Assembly (NCBI GenBank): GCA_003993805.1
Contig: RSEF01000031.1
Location: 24,540,288 to 24,604,287, forward strand
Direction of reading: 5' to 3'
Source of the DNA: Himantopus leucocephalus
Taxonomy: Eukaryota > Chordata > Aves > Charadriiformes > Recurvirostridae
DNA: 64,000 nt
A program made the position numbers and the translations under genes. Positions 1 to 14,227 of the stretch are shown here, piece after piece (positions within the stretch are counted from its first letter, which is position 1; every line of letters begins with the position of its first letter). Below the pieces are notes generated by a model that worked only from the letters and a program-made list of their open reading frames with translations, made no database searches and was not told the DNA's origin.

Positions 1-772
1 GTTTAAGGATGTTGTGAGGTTATACAGGTAGAAAATTAGAAGGCCCAAAGCTGCTGCCATAAAAGACAAAATGTTTTTACAAATACATTAGCAACAAAAG
101 GAGGGCTAATGAGAATCTCTATCCTTTGTTGAATGCAGTGCAAAACATAGCAACAACGGCTCAGGAAAAGGCTGAGGTACTTAATGCTTTCTTTGCCTCA
201 GTCTTTAACAGTAAGAGCAGTTGTTCTCAGGGTGCCCTGCCCCCTGAGCTGGAGGGCAGGGATGGGGAGCAGAATGAAGCCCCCATAATCCATGGGGAAA
301 TGGTTAGCGATCTGCAACACCACTCAGACACACACAAATCTATGGGGCCGGATGGGATCCACCCAAGGGTACTGAGGGAGCTGGCAGAGGTGCTCACCAA
401 GAACAGGAGGCTGAGGGGAGAACGTATCATACTCCGCAACTACCTGAAAGGAGGTTCTAGCGAAGTGAGTGTCGGTCTCTTCTCCCAAGTGACAAGTGAT
501 AAGGCAAGAGGAAACAGCCTCAAGTTGCACCAGGGGAGGTTACAGATTGGATATTTGGAAAAATATCTTCACTGAAAGGGTTGTCAAGCACTGGAACAAG
601 CTGCCCAGGGAAGTGATTGAGTCACCATCCCTGGAGGTATTTAAAACACATGTAGATGTGGCACTTAAGATATGGTTTAATGGTGGACTTGGCAGTGTTG
701 GGTTAACAGTTGGACTTGATCATCATAAAGGTCTTTTCCCACCTAAACCATTATGTGATTCTATGATTCTAG
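1..772 (+). mobile_element. CR1 LINE, internally deleted, cut by the window start
   Basis: The first ~398 bases encode the linker between the endonuclease and reverse transcriptase of CR1 ORF2. Recognisable phrases are KAEVLNAFFASVF and THKSMGPDGIHPRVLRELAE. At about 398-402 the sequence jumps to the end of CR1, with the NYLKGG-type segment, the 3' UTR and a tail of ATTCTATG-like units ending near 772. The reverse transcriptase domain is therefore missing. One frame (126-575) happens to stay open across the junction, but it cannot encode a working enzyme. The copy is moderately diverged, and its 5' side runs off the window. Confidence 0.93.
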
Positions 773-3700
773 TTCTTTCACAAATCTTTTTGATACACAT
801 CCAGAAGACTAGATTTTGCATAGATTTGTTTTAATCTTCACATATGTATGATAAATATGCTAATCAAACAAAAAAAATCCATTTTCTTTCTATATACTGG
901 AGACTGGAAGAAATGTACCAACTTCAAAAATCTTACTGTTTATCACTATTTTCCTAATGCTTTTACTGTGGCATATCCCCATGGAAACAGAGTTCATAGG
1001 TCATCCAAGACCAAAAGTCCTCTCAGAATTAGAGGACTGTAATCAGCAACATGTTGAGAAATAAGTGACTGCAGCAAATCTTTAGTGAAATCTGAAGTGT
1101 ACCACTTCAGAACCTTAATTTTATCCCTATTGTGATTATGAAAGTTTGACATTAAATCTGCTAAAACTCTCTGAAAACTTAGTAAGTTAGCACAATGAAA
1201 CATGAGGAGGTCGCCTATTCCTGTGTTACCTCCTTTCTCCCAGTGGACTACTTAAATTTCGTGGAACTCATATATACAGATACACAAATGTATATAACAA
1301 AATCAACAGTGAAGGGAAGAAATAATTTATCATTACTTTTTCCTTCTTTTCCGTTGTGAGGTTCTTTTTGTGCTTTTTCTGCTTGTTTATGAAAGTCAAC
1401 CTTTATAATTGCCTGACAATCTGAAAATATAGCACAGAAGCAGAAATTATTAACTTAGTTTCATATACATTATGCAAAACACAGCAGACAGGGATTATAA
1501 TTGCTGTATTTGTCTCTGAATTGTTATTGCTGATCAGAGATCCGTACCTTGCTTTCAATCTTCCTACAGCACATTCTGCCGTTATCCTGCAATTGTCTCA
1601 GATAACATATATTAAAATTGTTGCATACACTAGTACACGTTCCACTAGCCATGCACACAGCAGAAATCAGGCCCTTCAGAATTACACAAGGAAAGGAACA
1701 TCAACAACCTCAGTGTAAACTAGCTCCAGTTTTTTTAAAGCCTTAGGTCTTTTGAAGTGGTGACTTCCTGCACTTCACCTGTGTATGCCCCAATAGTCAA
1801 ATAACATTTCGTTAGTATTTCTTTATGGTGCAGAGATGATCATGTCATTCATATTTCATTGCAATATTATCTGCATGTAGAAGATTTTCAGATTACTACT
1901 GGCTGACAAAGCCAAGTGTAATAGCTACTCCATAGGATAGAGAAGATTTCTTCTTGTTTTTACAATGCATCAAGAGGGTCAGCTAGCATCCGGGTTACAA
2001 GAAATTTTCTGATGCTGAACATTTACAGCTTCTTTTGCTTGCCCCACAACTTCATAACAGCATATTCTCTGAGCAAGAGCAAGCAAAACTTTGTGGTCAT
2101 TCCTACACTCTCACTGTGGAAATTCCTATTTCTGCATGCAGGGACATTATCTCTGCTGATGCCCATCCCATTATTTCTCAGGAGAACAATTTCTGTCACT
2201 TCACATCCCTAGTAATCTGGGTATCACAAAAGGATAGATAAAAGAGTGTCTTAAAGATAAGGATAAGGTTTTACTTAACATTCAAGTGATTTCTCAATAT
2301 GATATGGAGAATCAGAATGGAAAACATAGCTGCTGCTGCAGCTGAATGAAATGTTGTCCTGTGTGTCACATGCTCTGACAGCTTTATGCTACATCGCTAA
2401 AATTTAGCTGGGAAATGGCAAAGTTAGATGTACCATTGAACTAGCTATTGTTTTTCAAGGTAGGATGCAGTCTACTCACCATTGAAAGGTCACGTTACAG
2501 TAAGGGCAGCAGAAGAATGTCTACTAGCAAGCAAGAAACCAAGGAATTAATTATGTCTCTTCTGCCGAAAGGGAGAATCCTGTGGCCAAACGAAGTCTGA
2601 GCCCTTTCTTCTGACAATCAGCGTGGTCTGTCTTTTGTGGCACCTGTTTTAACCAGTATCCCCCAATATTTCTTGGAAAAGTATTGGGCTATATTGGTGG
2701 TGTGGTATTCTGTGTTATACAAGATAGAAAGAAGCATGCAACTTCACAATTAATCTATAGCACCGAATCAGTAATTTCTGTATTTATGAATGTTTAACAA
2801 GGCCAGACAGCAAACTAATCTTTATGGGGCTCCAGAGTAAGGGAGATAAAGTTTCTCAGCATGACTAGTAGCTCTCTTTTCTGCTAAGAACATTAGGGAG
2901 TCTGTTTTCCTCAAATTCCTCCGTCTCCCTCAGACATGCTGTTAATAATCAGGACTGACTGACTGATTCAGAAAGGTTTGTGTACTCTTCACCGATGGCA
3001 GGAGACAATCCTAAAGTGAGAGAATATTGTTCCTATCCTGTGTTTTGACCTATGTCCAGACTGTGCCAGGTCTAGAATATTTTCTGTAATTAAAAGTGTT
3101 TGGAATCTGATGGAAAAAAAAAACCCAAAAAAACAAACATCGTAGAAACAAGCTGTTTCACAGTAATTGCTATCTGACAATATTGTTTTGCAGATCCATG
3201 AAACAGTTTCCATTAATGTACTCCTTCTCAACTTCTACTTGTTGCCACATTACTTTTGACACAACATAGTATCAATAAGGAAGGTGGAGGTAAATGTTGA
3301 GGGGTAAACCTTAAGGTGAAAATTTAAAATGTGACAAGACAAAGCAGTCCAAATGATGAAATGCTCTTTACCGCTTAGCTCATTTCGACATGACAAACTA
3401 CTTGAAAGTACCTCCATTTGTAGATTCCATTGTTTTCTTTTCTTTTTTTTTCCCCCAGTCATGCTTTAAGCAAAAATATCTTGCAAATACTCTGTATTAA
3501 GTTGCCTTCAGCACAAAGAACTTAAGATCATTTTTCAGACAGTCATGTACCTTGACAGGTAGGCTACCTCCATTTAATCCAGGACATGGCTAGGTACAAA
3601 CACATTTGTCACAGAGCAGCTGACACACTGCAGCATCACTCCCGACTTCAATTTCCAGTAAGTTTTCCAGCAATGCACACATTCATATTGCCCAAGAGCA

Positions 3701-4857
3701 GGTCATACTGTATCTGGTTAATGAAGAACAGCATGTACCCAGTCAAAGTATGGGCTCACTCAGCTCAAAGTGGTATTGTTATTCATGAATATGTATTCAA
3801 TTATTTTTAGAAGTATTGAGTCATTTAATTTTAATTAAACACATTTTAGCAACTCCATTTTGAAAAACAGTGAATGTGAAAGATACTTGGCTTAAATGTT
3901 TATGGAGCAGGGAATAGCATTTCCAAGAATAGTGTAACTAAGTTAAGGTTTAGAGACAATTTTACTGATTGTGTCTTTGTATATAAATAATATTGTCCTA
4001 CATCCATCTAGTGGCTGTAATGTTAATTCCTGTGTTTATTACTGACCAGTATTTCACAAGTACTTGCTGCTATAGGTCAGTCCAAGACTTTATTGCAAGA
4101 TCATGTACCTCAAGCAATGTATATACCTCATTTCAACTCCAGTAAATCTCAGGAAAATTCATACCTGTCCAAATGTCCCCATGATACAAACTAAATGAGG
4201 AACAAGCTTTGAATGTCTCCTTTGCTATCTACGAACATTGCACCCCTCTTTCTGAAAGGGAAGGGCATGCACTTGCAGTGGATACTTTTCTTCCCAGTTC
4301 TTCAAAAGTTTATACCTCTTCAGCTCTGGATACAGCAGACAACTAAGAAGATTAGCTCCTTTAGATCTACTCACCCAATCTTCATCAGACTGCAGGTGTC
4401 CCAGACTTCTGCATCTCACCCATTAGAGATCTGGAGATAGTGATGCTTCTCTACTTTTCTGCAGTGGACAGATATCTTAATGATTGTGGGATATGCTAAA
4501 GTGCTGGGAGACACAAAAAAATTGGTAGCTGGTGGATGACAGTGGGAGGTCATGCAACTCAGGCTGTGCCTGCCCCAATCTTTGTATTGTGCAGAGGTCT
4601 GAATTACTTTGCTGTAGTTGGCTGAAATCTGAGTTATGAGGTACGCGCCGCATGTATTGGCTGCCATAGTTGCAACAGCAATGATAACAAAAGAAAAACA
4701 AAAGTAAATAAAATAAAATGAGATGCAAAACTTGCAACCAAGAGTCAAAAGGTGTCAGAAAGGGCAGTAGTTCTCAGCAAGGAAGAAAAATGTCAAAATC
4801 TGCCTGGGCAGGATTTTGTGGAGAGAAAAGAATTGTCCATGGAAAGCCCTCTACCTG
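773..4857. other. Non-coding intron-like sequence, no recognised element
   Basis: AT-rich single-copy-looking DNA. It holds A-rich tracts near 3113-3138 and 4683-4718 and a pyrimidine tract near 3431-3456. The open frames here are under 115 codons, lack recognisable domains, and have no convincing splice signals. A small CpG cluster lies near 4641-4652. Confidence 0.6.
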
Positions 4858-5585
4858 TCGTGGTACCTTCATGGTGAACTCAATCCATTTTAGTGATATT
4901 GTTCTTTTATGGGGGGCTCAAACTGGATGCGGTATTCTAATGTAGTCTAATCAGTGCTAAGCAGGGGGATATTCCCTTCCCTTGTTCTACGGGATGCAAT
5001 CCTGTTAACATAGCCCAGGATACTCTTGGCATTCTTCGTTGCCAGGGTGCACTGCTGAATCTCATTCAGCTTGCTGCCTACCAAGGCGTTCAGGGCCCCT
5101 TCTGCAAAGCTGCTCCCAGGCCAGACAGTGCCCTGCCTGTCTTGGGGCAGTAGCAAGGAGTTCCTCCTCCCAGACAGAAGAATTTGCATTTATCCTTGTT
5201 GAATTTCATGATATTTTCTGTCAGCCCATTCCTCCAATCTGTCTGGGTATATCTGAATGACAGCCCTGCCCTTGAGCAGGTCTCCTGGTTTGGTCTCACC
5301 TGCAAACTTGACAAGCGTGCGCTCTCAACTCCTCCAGAGCATTGACGAAGATGCTAAACGGGACCTGTTCCAGGACAGATCCCTGCAATACTACATTTGT
5401 TATTAGCATTGAGGTAGAGTACAACCTATTACCCACCAGTCTTTGAGCATGGTCACCCAAACTGTTTTTAACTCATTGAGTTGCACATCCATATAGACTG
5501 CAACATGGTGGGAGACAGCGTGAAAACAGTTGCTAAAGTCAAGGTAAAAGACATCTACTGCTTTCACCTGTATTCCCATCAATAA
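4858..5585 (-). mobile_element. CR1 LINE fragment, reverse transcriptase C-terminal region
   Basis: Read on the minus strand, two overlapping frames match the second half of CR1 reverse transcriptase. One (5314 to 5090) has a MKFNKDKCKFFCLG phrase. The next (5189 to 4947) has SKLNEIQQCTLATKNAKSILGYVNRIASR, followed by the IPLLSTD equivalent of the family's IPLYSAL. A frameshift separates them, so the copy is dead. The 5' end fades out near 5585. The 3' side stops near 4858 without the 3' UTR, so it is truncated at both ends. Edges are by eye. Confidence 0.88.
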
Positions 5586-8500
5586 TTTTAAAAATGGTTA
5601 AAAATGTTATTTTCCAGGATAGAGTTATGAGATGTACCACCAGATATGGGAAGTCCTTGCCCAATGGGCTGAAGTTTCTTGCTTTACTTTTTTTTCTTTT
5701 AGATTTCTACGGGCTACCTTAAAATTCGAGGAGGTTGCAAGCAAAATCATAAACGAAAGCATGAAATGGTGACACAGCAATTCAAGCGAAAAAGTTCAAT
5801 TCTGCTGTGGTATTGAATTAGGTCAAAAGTCCTAAACATGATGGACAGACTGCTGAGAATTCTGGACACATTAACAACGGAAGGTCAATTCTTAACTGCC
5901 ATGTACCCTTCAGTCCATCTCAGCATCTACTTTCTGGAAACCAGAAAAGTTTGAAATTAGAGATCACTCGTAATGTCTGCACTTCTGGGGAAGAGAAAAC
6001 CTAACATGAAGTTTAATTAAGGGTAGTGAGCCCAGCTACTTAAATTCAAAAGAATGCTGGGACACTTACTTCCAAAGTAATCAGTGTTACAATGTACATT
6101 ATTAAATCAAAACTGAATAGAAAGGCAAGAACGTTATCCAAAATCTCAAAGTTCTCATACTAACCACAAGTATTACAGAGATACCACTCTAAGACACTCC
6201 TCACATATAGGGTTCCATTTTGCACAGTAATCTGCCTTTTCTTGATGCAGATCAAAATATCAGCCTAAAGAAAGATTACTGAAATCAGCTCAGAAGCATT
6301 GGTCGGCTGATGCAGGCGAGCCAAATTGTGCAAAATGATGAGGACAAAAATTAACTTGGTGGTACAGGCAATCAACACAGACTGGTGTATGTCCAGAGCT
6401 CTACATTAAACTAAAACATGCCTTCAGTCACCATAGGACAATTGCTGTCCAAGTGGTACATCATTTTACGTAAGTACAAAAGACAGAATATATTACTTAT
6501 AGAAAACAGACATAGCAAAAGAATTTATTGCAAAATACCCAAGGTGAATATTTTTCATAAGATCTTTTTCAGACTGATAAAGCATTATTCTCTACATTTT
6601 ATTTCAATAAAAATTTTTGTAATATGGAAAAAAATTGTAGCACAATTACATTTCACCTTTCACTAAGGTGAGATTAAAATGCTTCTGTTTCAAATTCAAT
6701 GCTCCCTTTATTAATAACATTCCTGAAATTTTGGCTAGGGGGTGATGGATATGAAGCCTTTCCAAACTTCTTATTGCACATCCAGAAACATCTAACTACT
6801 TAAAGGTTTCAAGACTTACTGAATAGAGACCTTAATACAGCAATACTTGTTTGACTATGCAACCCAAAACTTATAGAAGTTGGCAGTATAATGCACCCGG
6901 ACAACAATAATATGTGGCAGTAACAGTAAATCTCAAAATTCTTATAAAAATTGCTGACAAATAATGTGAGGTTACACTTTGCACAGATGACCTATTGAAT
7001 TTTATTACCTAATTCTCTCAGCATACAAAAGTACATACAACTACCTGGAGGCAAACTAAATCTAACCATATCTGAAAGTGCAAACGTCAAGGTTCTTCAC
7101 TTTCCCAGACAAAATTAAATATTTTGGAATCAAGGATCCAAATAAATTAGAACAGGCTTAATATTCATAGTTATGAAATCTATCTACTCATTGCCAACCA
7201 GCTGTTAAAGGGACACGGTGGTGGCAATGCTCCATTTTGACATTGAGTCATTTGTACACATAATTTGAAAAACTGGAAAACAATAATTCCCTGAATTTTC
7301 TTTTCCCAAGTAGCCAGAGCATGATAACAATAATGCCCTCTATAGCAGGGCCACCTGTTACTGTAAGCAGCTGGACACTGTACAAGCTGCCTTTCCAGTC
7401 CAGAATTCCTATTACAGAACTGAGCAACTTTTTTTTAATGAGAAGGAATTTTAAAATCCTTTAGGTTTCAGTGGTGATAATATTCCACCCAGTTGCTTTA
7501 GAACACTAGAACTTTATAATCCGAAATGCTGCTTTGAAATTCCTGAAAAGTAGATTAATTTATTTGGTGCTTTGTGTGTGTATGTGGGCATGAGTGCATG
7601 TATGCCCACAAGCACATATATTTATGGCTCTGATTACCTCCATATAAACTTACTAAATAGTAAAACAAGGTTTGAGACGTCATTTTATAGAATTAGTAGC
7701 ACTTTCACCACAAAAAATCCATCCACCCCCAAAATAAGAAAAAATAATTGTTATGTAAAGAATTAGGACAAATTAGCAAAATGTCATTTTATCAGTTTTG
7801 GAGTGTGAAGTAGACAAATCCCTCACTTCTCATACACCCCTTAAAGATGACTTATTTTCACCTACGAATTATCAGACACTAAAGAATCCATGCTATGAAA
7901 TAGAATTTCTGCTTTAGTAAATTGATGTCTAGAAGAGACTAGAAAAGCTGCAGAACAATACCTGGAGGCTATGCACACATTTACATTTGGAAATAATTCA
8001 AGACAGTCATAGATCTTTATTATGCGCAGATGGTTTGTTTCATCTCATCTCTAAGTCATTTAACATATCTGTGCTTACTACTTGTAAAGAAAGAAAGGCA
8101 GGAGGAAAAAAACCCTCAGTTATCTCCTCCTTTTCTAATTCCAGATGGGTACATGACATTTCTTATTTCTAGAAAGAATACATGGCACACCAGGAAATAT
8201 ATTCAATTCAATTTTATCTGCATACGTGCTTGTTAGATGGTAATCCAAGCACGAAACTCTACAAAAGTTCATTAAGATGTCACTGATCAATGTTAGCCTT
8301 TAAAAAAAAAAAATAGTATTTCAGAAGAGCTAGACCCTAAATTATGTTAATACAATAGAAACTTGATTGCCTTAGAGCAATCTTGGAGTAGATTATTTTT
8401 CAAATTATACCTGGCATGACTTCTGTAGACAGAAGGGCAAATAAATGTGCATAATAAAGTATTAAAAACATTACAGTGAATAATGTATCTCTTGGTTTTG

Positions 8501-9172
8501 TATGAAAAACTCTACATACACCCAGCCCCAAATCAGTTCAAGTAATTGTGTGCATTTTTCCCACGCACCTAAAATAAGAATAGTAGGTTTTAAATACAAT
8601 AGTATCCTTCACAAAGCTATTCTGGAAGGATACATATTTAAGTTACAGAAGTCCCCCATGAATTTGTTTGCCTAAGAACATTTTGGTCATTCAGGATTTC
8701 ATAACAAAGGAAGAAACAAGTTATGGGCAGCTTGAGGCATGGAGAAGTGGCTGTGCTACAACTCGGCAGTCTCAGGACAGTGGCGCTACAGTCTGCAGTC
8801 ATCAAGAGGGAGACACAGGATATTCTCATCATTTAGAAGAAATTATTAGAAAACACTCAGTATACGTCACACTTAAGCAAGAACCCTTAACTCTGAAGTG
8901 GGAAAGCCAGCAAGTCACTGGAGCCACAGTTCACTGGCTGTGTTTTCATGCTTGTGACACACAACATTAGAGTTCACACTGTGCCTATGTCATTTAGTTA
9001 ATGAAAAAAATCACTACATTTAATTTATTAACCACTTTTTATAGAAAGAATCCAAATCCACCTCCAATTGCACTTTTTACCCTATAACTGTCAGCTGAAA
9101 TTCATGCTGAAGCAACGTGAGTCTTCTTCTGCAACACGAGAACTAGGATTTATGTTACACCCTGATTCAAGC
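5586..9172. other. Non-coding intron-like sequence, no recognised element
   Basis: AT-rich sequence with a short imperfect GT-rich stretch near 7574-7600 and an A-run near 8301. No exon, RNA gene or transposon was recognised. The longest open frame (8668-8970, 100 codons) resembles nothing known. Confidence 0.6.
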
Positions 9173-9240
9173 ATTGAGCAGAAGGATGGATCAGACGAGC
9201 TCCAGAGGTCCCTTTTGGTCTAAATTGTTATATGATTCTA
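9173..9240 (+). mobile_element. CR1 LINE 3' end fragment
   Basis: A short relic holding the last part of the CR1 3' UTR: GGATGGATCAGACGAGCTCC, then an AGAGGTCCC motif, ending in the terminal repeat unit ATATGATTCTA. The sense is plus, and only the final ~68 bases survive. Confidence 0.8.
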
Positions 9241-11224
9241 TACACTATCGCAGTGTACCTTTGCTGTTTCTAGGGGGCACCAGGCCAAAAAGAAAGCAAG
9301 CCAAACTGCCAAATTTCTGTCCTCAGTCGTACATTTTCTTGGATAATTAAATAAAATAAGTTTTAGGATCAGTTGTGGAGACTGATTTTAGCTTAAAAGT
9401 GTAAGTATGAATTTGGATGTATGCTTGGCATCTCTCAGGCTTCAGAAGAGTTTTCAGTTGGTGAGGCAATGATTTTGTAATGAAATCCTCGTGGCACTGA
9501 AAGGTGAGAAGGGTGAAAGAGGCTTGCTTTCTTATATAGGCAAATGTTCCTTAATTTCATGAAAACGAGCAAGAAGGATTTAGAGATATTTATCCCGAAG
9601 TTTTATTTATATATCTAAGAATTGGGAAATAAAATAGGGCTAAATATATCGAAAGAATTAACATGAGAAGTTATGAAGGGACATGATAGAGAGGAAGAAT
9701 CCATCAGTCTGTTTGATAGTGGTGAGAGGGTGATTCTAATAGAGGAAAGTGGTCTCTCTGTAATGAAGGAGAAATAGCTCCCAGTGGAAGGGAGACCAAA
9801 GGTCAAAGGCACAGCTTTTCAATGCACGAGATGCAAGAAGCACACAGTTGGCTTCACTAATTTAATGTTCAGTCAGAATTTCTTCAATAATCTCTGCATA
9901 CCTCTGTCTTTTAAAATCAGTGTTGGTCTTCCCCAGTGGCTTTGATGTACCAAGAAACCTAAATTTTAAACTCCAGTTTTAAGCAGAGTTACTTTAGCTC
10001 AAATTAATTGCTAGGAAGAGCAGTTTGGCTTCCTTTTGAAATATGTTCCATTCCTTTCATCCTGCAAATGGTTCCTAACTGAAGAATCGCACTGGGGATT
10101 GACAAAAATAGGTATGATTTTCCTGGGCATTGCAGTCTATGCAAAGAAAGGATGCTTTTCAGCAGTGAGGAAAAGATGGCTCCCTCTTACTGCTCCGAGT
10201 ACAGTTCCTAGGGCTGGGGGATTTGGTCTTGTATGGATAAAGGCAGCCTTCCCTGAGGATGGAAAAGAGGTTTTTTGCTCTAAGGCACTTCTCTCAGTTA
10301 AAGGGAGAAGAAAAGAAGAAAGAAACTAACAATCAATTTCTGGGTATCAGCCAAGGAAAGGGATGCCTGAATCCATTAGTCTGAGAAGGTTTCATTGTGT
10401 AGCTGTTCTAAAAGATTAAGTAGCATGGCTGACTTCAGACTAAAGAACCTGAATTAGAATTACAACATTCATTGATATAAGTGACTGACAACAGACTGCA
10501 GATAGCACTTTATAGGCCAGTATAATATCCTGTCCTGATGTAAAGGTGACTCAACAGACAAGCAGCCAGAGAACTGTATTTAAACGTTAGAATCTGTACT
10601 GCTGTAGTAAATTCAAACAAAGCTGAAACTGCATTTGAAAATCAAAATCTGAAAAAAAGAACTTTCTGGTGCTCAGAAACAGCGTTTAAATTTAAGGCAG
10701 CAGAGCTGAAAAGTCACTAATGTTACTGCAGTTTTTCAAACAATAGCCCACAGTGCCAATTGGAAAAAAATATCTATACTCTCATCTTTTGTCAGGCACA
10801 ACTAAATAAAAGATTTTGAAAATCAGCACTGTTTTGGCATGATTTTCTCTCTGTCCTCTGACTTATACACAGGTCTAAAAAACTCCCACACCTGAAGGTA
10901 AGATTTCCATCTATACTAAAATCTCCACCGGCTTCCATGGGAAGAGCAGGGCAGTTTGTTCCAACATTCTTACGTACTTTTCTCTGCATCAAAATAGGAT
11001 GCTCTGTACAATCAAATGTAGTAAGTGTGAGAGTAGCAAGAGAAAATACTTCATATCTAGACTATATCTCAGTCCAAGGCAGAAGTCACAGCTTATGATT
11101 CATATTCAGACAGCTAAGGTCAGACAGAACCGAGTGAGCTCATCTGATTCTCTGTATCACCGGACATTACATTTGAGGTCTTTACTTTTAAGCTGTCATT
11201 CAATTCAGAAACAATTTTTGTGAA
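9241..11224. other. Non-coding intron-like sequence, no recognised element
   Basis: No recognised repeat. A 97-codon open frame at 10036-10329 has no identifiable domain and no convincing splice sites, so I treat it as chance. Confidence 0.55.
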
Positions 11225-11365
11225 GCTTCAAATTTTTTAATCTGTGGAGGACAGAACTGCAGTATTCCAGCATCAGTCTCACCAATAATGCATACAGAGG
11301 CAAACAGTCATTGCCCTTCTTCTTGTATTTAAATAGCCAAAAATCTGGCTTGCGTTTGCTGCCAT
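11225..11365 (-). mobile_element. Old degenerate CR1-like reverse transcriptase relic
   Basis: On the minus strand a decayed reading gives AANASQIFGYLNTRRRAM. After a frame change it gives LYALLVRLMLEYCSSVLHRL. These line up with the KKANAIxGxINRxIASR and PLYxALVRPHLEYCVQFW stretches of CR1 ORF2. The match is visible but much decayed, which fits an ancient insertion. Limits are approximate. Confidence 0.5.
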
Positions 11366-14170
11366 GATATCATCCCAGGAGTTCATATAAAGATACTTGC
11401 CCATGAATTTCCCCAAGTTTCCCAAGTAGAGACAACATTGTGCATATATCAGTCCTACTCCCTGTCTGGCTTCATGACACTGTGACTGGGTGTATGAAAA
11501 CACATTGTGTTTGAAAGGACCTACTTTACTAACTGATGCAGGTGACTATTGTCATTATTTACTCTTCCACCCACTTTAAATAATCCCATAATGTTAGACA
11601 TTTATAACCTACTTCTAGGTCACTGCTAGAAATGTTGACAAGAAATACAACCCTTTAAATGATGAATACCCCAGAATTTTTTGAGAACCAGCAGTCAGTT
11701 CCTAATGCTGATTGATGTTTGATCTACCAATATTAAAGAACAGTGACATTTTTAAACAGGACTTTAGGCAATAGTGGATTAACCCTTTATAAAAACTTAG
11801 TTATTACAACTATGCTATTATTTTTATTGATTTAACTTACAGCCTTCTCAAAAACAGGAATCACGCTTGACAAGATTTATTTTCATTAAATTAAAATTAT
11901 GGAGATAATTGTATTCTAATCCTTTGTCATCTGAACAGTGTAGCAGCTTTTCTGTTATCATGCATCAGACTAGTAGGACTTCAATTGGCTTATAAAAATG
12001 TTTACATTATTAATGTATCTTCCTTGAACACTAATCTAATGCCTTATAATCTTCAGCAGTCACTCCAGTACTCAAAAGTCAGACAGGTTTTTGGAACAGC
12101 AGGTACAAGTTTGCAGACCTGGTATTATTTAGTTATAGATCAGTTTAGGCAGAAACCATGCCCAGTCACTGAGATTTCACTCACTGAGTATACAGAAAGC
12201 AGTGACTTATTTAAAGAACAAATGTTTAGTATATGGGGTTGCCTTGTATATAAGCTAATATAACATATAAAAATTATTAGCTTTCCTACCTATAGTACGG
12301 CTCTACCTCACCCTCCTTACCCTTGTATTACAGGCTCATGTTCAAAGGTTATTTTTCCAGAAACATCCATCCCTTCCAAAATCAAATATAAGTGCAAAGG
12401 AAGAGGGGAAATTCATATACTTTTTCCTGAAACATAAGACTGAGTTCCTAAAGATGAGCAGCGATCTCCACAAATCAGGTGTGCACAAATGTCTCCATTT
12501 CAGTGCATAGCAGTGCTCTTATTTTCACTGCAACGCAAATGATCATGCATCTTTCCCTTAGGGCAGGTGGTTGTGTTATGATGTTCCTGTGCTCCAAACA
12601 AGAACTTGTTCCCACCACATAATACAGCCACTTCTGAACAGCAGCCTGGGGAGGAAGTGCTAATGTGCAGTGCTGTTGGGGTCTATAATTACATACATTT
12701 ATAGAGAAAATACTATGGGGAAATGGAGGAAGACTGAGCAAAAATGGAACTTGTTATGCCTCTGTCCCATACCCAGGTTTGAAAAAGGAACAGTTGATTT
12801 CGGTCTGAGAAGAGGCCATTCCTACAATGTAACTATCATAATAAGTACCATAAAAATAGATTTTTGAGCCAACAGAAGAGAATCTTTAGCAAATAAGAAT
12901 ATCAGAGAATGTCTCATACACTTTATGAATTATACTCTACAGCATTTTGTGGCAGGTAGTGTTTAGATACCATATGCTATGCACAAATAAGTAGGAAACA
13001 AAAGCCCGGCATTTTTAGATCAGTAGGCAAAAAATGCCAAAAATATCTCTCTGCACTGAGACAGTAAGAAACACAAAAGACAAAAATGATTATGAGTCAT
13101 TGCTGAAAAATTCCTGTCTCTGTGAGAAGCCAGATAGGAACAGAGTGTATGGGAGTCACTAGTCAGTGTGTGCAAGGGAAGCCCACACCAAGATAAAACT
13201 GGTCCAAAACGCAAATTTTGTGAAATGCATACGGAGAAGTTTAAGTCTTTTATAATACTTGACAGAAAGAATTGCTACTTATCTTACAAAATCTACAGTA
13301 CTGAAGCTGCAAAAATTTCTTTGGTTCTGTAGAAAACCAGTAACTTAAAGGAGGTAAACTAAAATAGAAATCCACTTCCATTCCCTTGCAAAACTGGTGG
13401 CATTTGTACCACTCCCAGGTTGCATGAAAGTGCAGATAAAATTTGCATTTCTGACAATATTTTTCCTTTTGTTTAAAAAATAAAATTAGTTGTTCTCTTA
13501 GGAGGTGGAATAGCATTGATCCTAACTTCTAGTAGAGTGGCTGGAGTGATAGCATTGCACTGTTGTGTTGATATTTGTTTTTTTCTGATCAAATAAGCTT
13601 GATTTTGAAACAATATTTTATGGGAAGTGGTGAAAAATTCTTTGCCTTGCTAAAATGCAGCACAATATCTAGATTTTTATCTCCTTCTGCAGTGTCCCTT
13701 GAACACAGTGTGACTGCCAGGAACTAGAACAACAACCAGGAGGTTTTGATTGGGTGGTCCTCAAGGTTGAAGGGAGAAGTCTCAGGTTTTGCCCTTCATT
13801 TAGTTCCTTATTGAGGCTGTATACCTTTCTCATTAATTCCACATTGTGAAAAAAGACCGAAATACATATTGCAGTGAACTATACATAACAGACACTGAAG
13901 ATGTGATTCCTCCTCCATTTGAAAATGTTTTTTACTGCAGATGCGAAACCAACTCAGGCCTGGATGCCAGGAGGTTCACCAGTGGCCAGCCATGATTCTT
14001 TATACAGATACAGTTTCAAAACTAGAATCAAACACAGGGATTCTTGAAGAGCTTTTAAATAACCAGATCCTGTAGATTACTAGGAAAAGACTACTAAAGA
14101 AAGCCACTGAGAGAATTTGTACCAATAGTAAATTCACTGTGTGAAAACCGTGCCAAGGCAGCTTTTACTG

Positions 14171-14172
<2 letters not shown>
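11366..14172. other. Non-coding intron-like sequence, no recognised element
   Basis: AT-rich sequence with no recognised exon, RNA gene or repeat. An 88-codon minus frame at 12475-12741 has no recognisable features. Confidence 0.55.
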
Positions 14173-14226
<54 letters not shown>

Positions 14227-14227
14227 N
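14173..14227. repeat. 54-A homopolymer ending in a single N
   Basis: A tract of 54 consecutive A residues is followed by one ambiguous base. No polyadenylation signal or mRNA-like sequence precedes it, so it does not look like a processed pseudogene tail. An N directly at the end of a homopolymer suggests an assembly gap-closing artefact or an unresolved run length. Confidence 0.85.

Noticed and set aside
14173..14226. Poly(A) tail of a processed pseudogene
   Set aside because: No mRNA-like sequence or AATAAA upstream, and the run ends in an N. An assembly artefact is more likely.
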